Assembly (NCBI GenBank): GCA_947034895.1
Contig: OX344762.1
Span: 14,203,501-14,267,500, forward strand
Direction of reading: 5' to 3'
Source: Rhytidiadelphus loreus
Taxonomy: Eukaryota > Streptophyta > Bryopsida > Hypnales > Hylocomiaceae
DNA length: 64,000 nucleotides
Each line of letters starts with the position of its first letter. Within the stretch, counting starts at the first letter, position 1. Shown piece by piece: positions 60,446-64,000 of this stretch. The notes below the pieces were generated by a model. It saw only the letters and a list, made by a program, of their open reading frames with translations, made no database searches and had not been told where the DNA came from. Made by a program: the position numbers and the translations under genes.

Positions 60446-63400
60446 CTACACTCTACTCCAGTCCCGCCTTGCAACTCGGTGCCCCGCGTGACAAGCCAGT
60501 ACCAAAATCACCACCTGTGCAACAACACGCAAGATGTTTCAGAGGAATATTGAAAGGAAGTAATAACACATCATTCTTCAAGAATATTTTTGTTATTCCT
60601 TCTACTCAAACCATTTATCATCCAACCCAGCATCAAAATCGAATTTGAAAAAGACACATTTTCTGCTTACTTTCAAGTAAATTGAAAGAGAAAAACTGCT
60701 GAAGTCAAATACTTACGAGTATTAAAAAAATCACTAGAGTAACAATGCCTGCAATTCGGCCAGTTTTCTTTAAATCTTGCGCCACTCCACCCCTGCGTAC
60801 CAAGTCATTCAAAATGAGCATAGTGGCAAACCCGTCACAGTAAATTCAAGGACCAGACAACTATCAAAGAGTTACGTGGCTTGCTTTCACATGGATTAAG
60901 CAGGGCACCAAAAAAACTGATCAGTATGAGGGTCTTAAAAAAAAAAGGGAGGCATTCTCCAGGCTCTTCCCAGGTGCAGAAAAGGGATCACCATAGCAGA
61001 CTGTAAACAAGACTTGAGCTTTGAGACAAACGTACTTGCAAGAATCACAATCGTAGCACTTTATGGAGTCATCATTAGAGTATCTAGTGCAATCCGGGTT
61101 GGCGGAAAGAGGCACCGACGTTGTGGCAAAAGTACCGTTAGCAGTCATAGCGTAGCCGCATCTGCATCAGATGAGCCAAAAACAATGAGATTCGTGCAAC
61201 CCCACTAGAAGGTCTAGAATCCAACATCACAACCCATAAAGCAACATTTTCACAAACCAACGCATAAAAATAGTCCGAATTGCAGGCATTGTTACTAAAC
61301 CATCAATAGAATGCATGTTTCAGGGAAATAGACGAGAGGTGACAGAGAAAATTAAAAAGGTGCTCTATTTCTTACTCTGCAGGCGGACGACAGCAGCCAG
61401 ACTGGATCGGATTGAAGTCATAGTAGGGGTAATTCACTGGCTGCAACCATCAAATAGGTAAATTCAGAAAAATCAGGGAAGCCCTCAATCTATAATACTC
61501 TCAAATCACAACTTCATGGCTGCCCTTCCAACTTACATGTCTTAGAATTGAGATCAAAGAAAAAACGAAAACACGCATTCAAGATCCCAATCAGTGATAA
61601 GTGACCCTGATAGCACCGAGAATCCAAAAGACATGTTTACCATCAACATCCCGCAAGGTGTCTCAGCAGCAAGTCCGTAGACGGGGTAACACAGATAATA
61701 CTTAGATACAACAGAAAAAGCAAGGAACATACCGAGACTTCATCAAACTTTTGGCAGTTGTCGCTTGCCGCAATAACAGCCTTCAGGTGGTTCCAATTTG
61801 AAACCTTGTTTAGCTGTAAATGCACAAGAAATATCGATCAAAATAAACATCGTTCAAAACCAGGTGGCCTAGAACTAATTTCCCCGAACACATTCCACAA
61901 ATGAAGAGAAGACAAGATTATCAATCTTCCAAGAATTTGTAACAACCTACAACAATCTAATAGCTACTATAAATGGAGATTTTCCTTTAAAAGCTTGCAC
62001 AAAACTACAATGGACAAACGAGGATCCTTGGTAAAACTCCATGAGACGAAAGGGAAAATGAGATACCCTGTCTTGTACGTAGTCTGAGTATGAGCTCAAC
62101 CTGTATTCCTTAAAGCTGCATTCCAGGTTCACAAAGATGTTGATTAATTAAGTCTAGGGGATGATCGCATCAAAAGTCGCCAGATAATGCAACCCAGACA
62201 GCACAAGACGGTCCAGATTTCAATACTACTTCATACATTCTTTAACTTGATCCTACCCATTACTCTTATTCGTCCATTAACGATTAGAAGCTAAAGAAAA
62301 CACGAGCACTTACGTCTGCCCCGCAACGCGATGCCCTCCTCCTTGACTCGTTACTACGAATCTGGAACACCGAGATACACATGTCAAAGAGCTGCTATGA
62401 CCGACCCTGAAGGTCATTGTGCACTGATGAACTCAGCACAGTAAAAGGTCCAAAATTGTGCTCAATATAGCCGAAGGCAGTTGACCTTCCCAAGCAATTC
62501 TACCTCTAATCAGAATAATTGAAAATAGTAGACAAGGCTTGGCCCAAAAAATGCTCATCACAACCTCAGCTACTAAATCACGTCACATACTAATTCTCTA
62601 TCACATGAGACAGCAACATCCCTTGCCAAATAAAACATAGACCAATTTTTCATTGTACCGAAAGGTACGGAGAAACTCACATGAATATTGACAAAACCAA
62701 AAACCCAACGACTACCACGAATGTCAACACCAGATACTGACATCACCGTCGGTCAAGGAAATATCCAATCAAGTTTTCATAAGCCTCTGCAACCATAACA
62801 CGGAATCTAAGTCCGCAAGAAATGCACATCTAGCAGAAGACCCTATACTGTCTCTAAAACCACAACACAAAATCGGAGTTCTCATCGTCAAAAAGGATAC
62901 GGTGTATAGGATAGGCACAAGTAGGAACCAGGCTCCGAAAAGACCCAAAACCGATCTGCACACACAAATCATTTCCCAGTGAGGTCAGATAAGACGGAGG
63001 ATAAACATTTACCAGCAAAGATAAGGTCAAGTTCAACAATGGCAGTCTTCGCTCATGAAACGGCCACTAGACGATTGGTGACCAATGTCTTAGTCGACCT
63101 GAATCAAAACTTCAAAGATGGGCAAATACATGAATATTCCAAGCATAGAATGGCACGAAACTCCAAGTCAGCAGAAGCAGAGAGCCAAAGCAGAAATCAC
63201 ACAATATTGAAGACCGAACCACCGAGGAACTTACACGAGTAAGAAGAAGGCAGCAATCAGGAAAACTGGTACTGTCGCATACTTCTCACAATCGCCGGGC
63301 CTTGTTGCAAGCCATATGCCTAGACCTATAAGGGCTAGTGAAAGCAACTGCAATTATTCACACACCAACGTTATTTGTCATTGAGATACCAGATATTCAT

Positions 63401-63737
63401 TGTCAAGATCATATGCCCTAATAAACACAGATGCCACCAACTTGACCAAGTCCTAACAATTGGTGGATGGAATTAGCGAATAATAATTGACTAAATTAGA
63501 TATTCTCCTCAGGCTTCCTCAGCTTAGACTCGCACTGTGATGCTGAAATTCATGATCATGCAAGATATCCTGACAAGACGCGCTCTGCTCACAATTAACT
63601 GTGCAATTCTGTGCATGACCGTGAACCGAAAACTGAAGGTATCTCCGACTCACCACAGCGAGAACGTTGATCCACTTGACGAAACCGGCTGAGTGACTAA
63701 CATAAGGTCGCTCAGCCTTCAAAAATTCATCGGCCAT
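60446..63737 (-). CDS. Tetraspanin, eleven exons
   Basis: Four-pass membrane organiser, probably of the plasma membrane and endosomes. Exons are 63737-63654, 63347-63235, 62955-62901, 62736-62681, 62361-62314, 62115-62067, 61813-61733, 61440-61376, 61161-61036, 60792-60717 and 60514-60446. They are phase-consistent and give 273 residues, a normal plant length. Membrane segments lie at about residues 22-44, 58-77, 84-104 and 240-259. The large extracellular loop has the plant SGCCRPP motif (about 176-182), other paired cysteines, an NGT glycosylation sequon and the CYDCDSCK segment before the last helix. The small loop contains DCEKY. The C-terminal tail is short and basic (HRVARRDWSRV). The exon 3 donor (GTATCC) is the weakest junction. 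Subfamily not assigned. Confidence 0.9.
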
Positions 63738-64000
63738 CTTTCAAGAAAATGAGGTCACCTAATACAATTTGACAAATTCTTCTGCTTGGTCGCGAAATAG
63801 GAAAGCAATCCACCCGAAGTGTGGTGGAGCTGATAGGTCAAGCAACAGAAACCTGCGAGCGATCAACTGAAGATTAAGAAGCACTATTGATTCGATCAGG
63901 AGATCAAGAAGTTCCATGGAAAAAAAATGCCTATAATGGCACCATGCCACCACCCATGGATGAGTCTAATTTGTGTGCATTCTCAGTGAAGCCCTCTCAA
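63738..64000. other. 5' flank of the tetraspanin gene
   Basis: Presumed 5' UTR and promoter; no second gene seen before the window edge. Confidence 0.4.

Noticed and set aside
1..64000. A cluster of functionally linked genes (biosynthetic or defence)
   Set aside because: Apart from the P450 pair, the genes (chaperonin, tetraspanin, unknown) have no shared pathway, and the spaces are filled with transposons.

Overview
This is a nuclear window from a land plant. The evidence is intron-rich genes with plant-type splice junctions, a chloroplast Cpn60 alpha (RuBisCO-binding) chaperonin with a transit peptide, a plant-type tetraspanin, a microsomal A-type cytochrome P450, a germin-like relic, a Ty1/copia retrotransposon and many MITEs. 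I cannot fix the species. Nothing excludes a moss, lycophyte or fern, but that is only an impression.

Layout. 0.3-1.2 kb: a degenerate ~60-bp tandem array and an unrecognised broken reading frame. 1.8-9.0 kb: copy A of a segmental duplication carrying a three-exon P450 (minus strand). 9.35-14.36 kb: a recent but disabled copia element with 235-bp LTRs and a perfect 5-bp target duplication. 15.1-17.3 kb: a two-exon gene of unknown function (minus strand) with a MITE in its intron. 18.8-28.9 kb: repeats only, including a TTAA-flanked element, two CACTA-type elements (one with a nested hAT-like MITE), further MITEs and a tiny relic of a third P450. 28.9-35.8 kb: copy B of the duplication with a second intact P450. 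36-46 kb: AT-rich, with a Stowaway-like element, foldback elements and a 2-kb palindrome split by a hAT-like MITE. 46.75-51.33 kb: an eight-exon Cpn60 alpha gene (minus strand). 52-60 kb: AT-rich repeats, MITEs and a frameshifted germin-like fragment. 60.4-63.7 kb: an eleven-exon tetraspanin gene (minus strand).

Five protein-coding genes look intact: the P450 pair, the unknown gene, Cpn60 alpha and tetraspanin. All lie on the minus strand, and no pathway linking them is visible. The two P450 copies differ at only six residues. Four of these lie just after the K-helix, at or near substrate recognition site 5, which suggests functional divergence or a conversion boundary. Because the duplication, the palindrome and the LTR pair each give two versions of the same sequence, several transposon insertions can be read as occupied/empty site pairs, which fixes their ends and target duplications unusually firmly. 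I found no new defence or operon-like system. The strongest leads are the P450 pair with its third relic, the hAT-like and TA-flanked MITE families, and the chaperonin, which has lost two normally invariant apical motifs.
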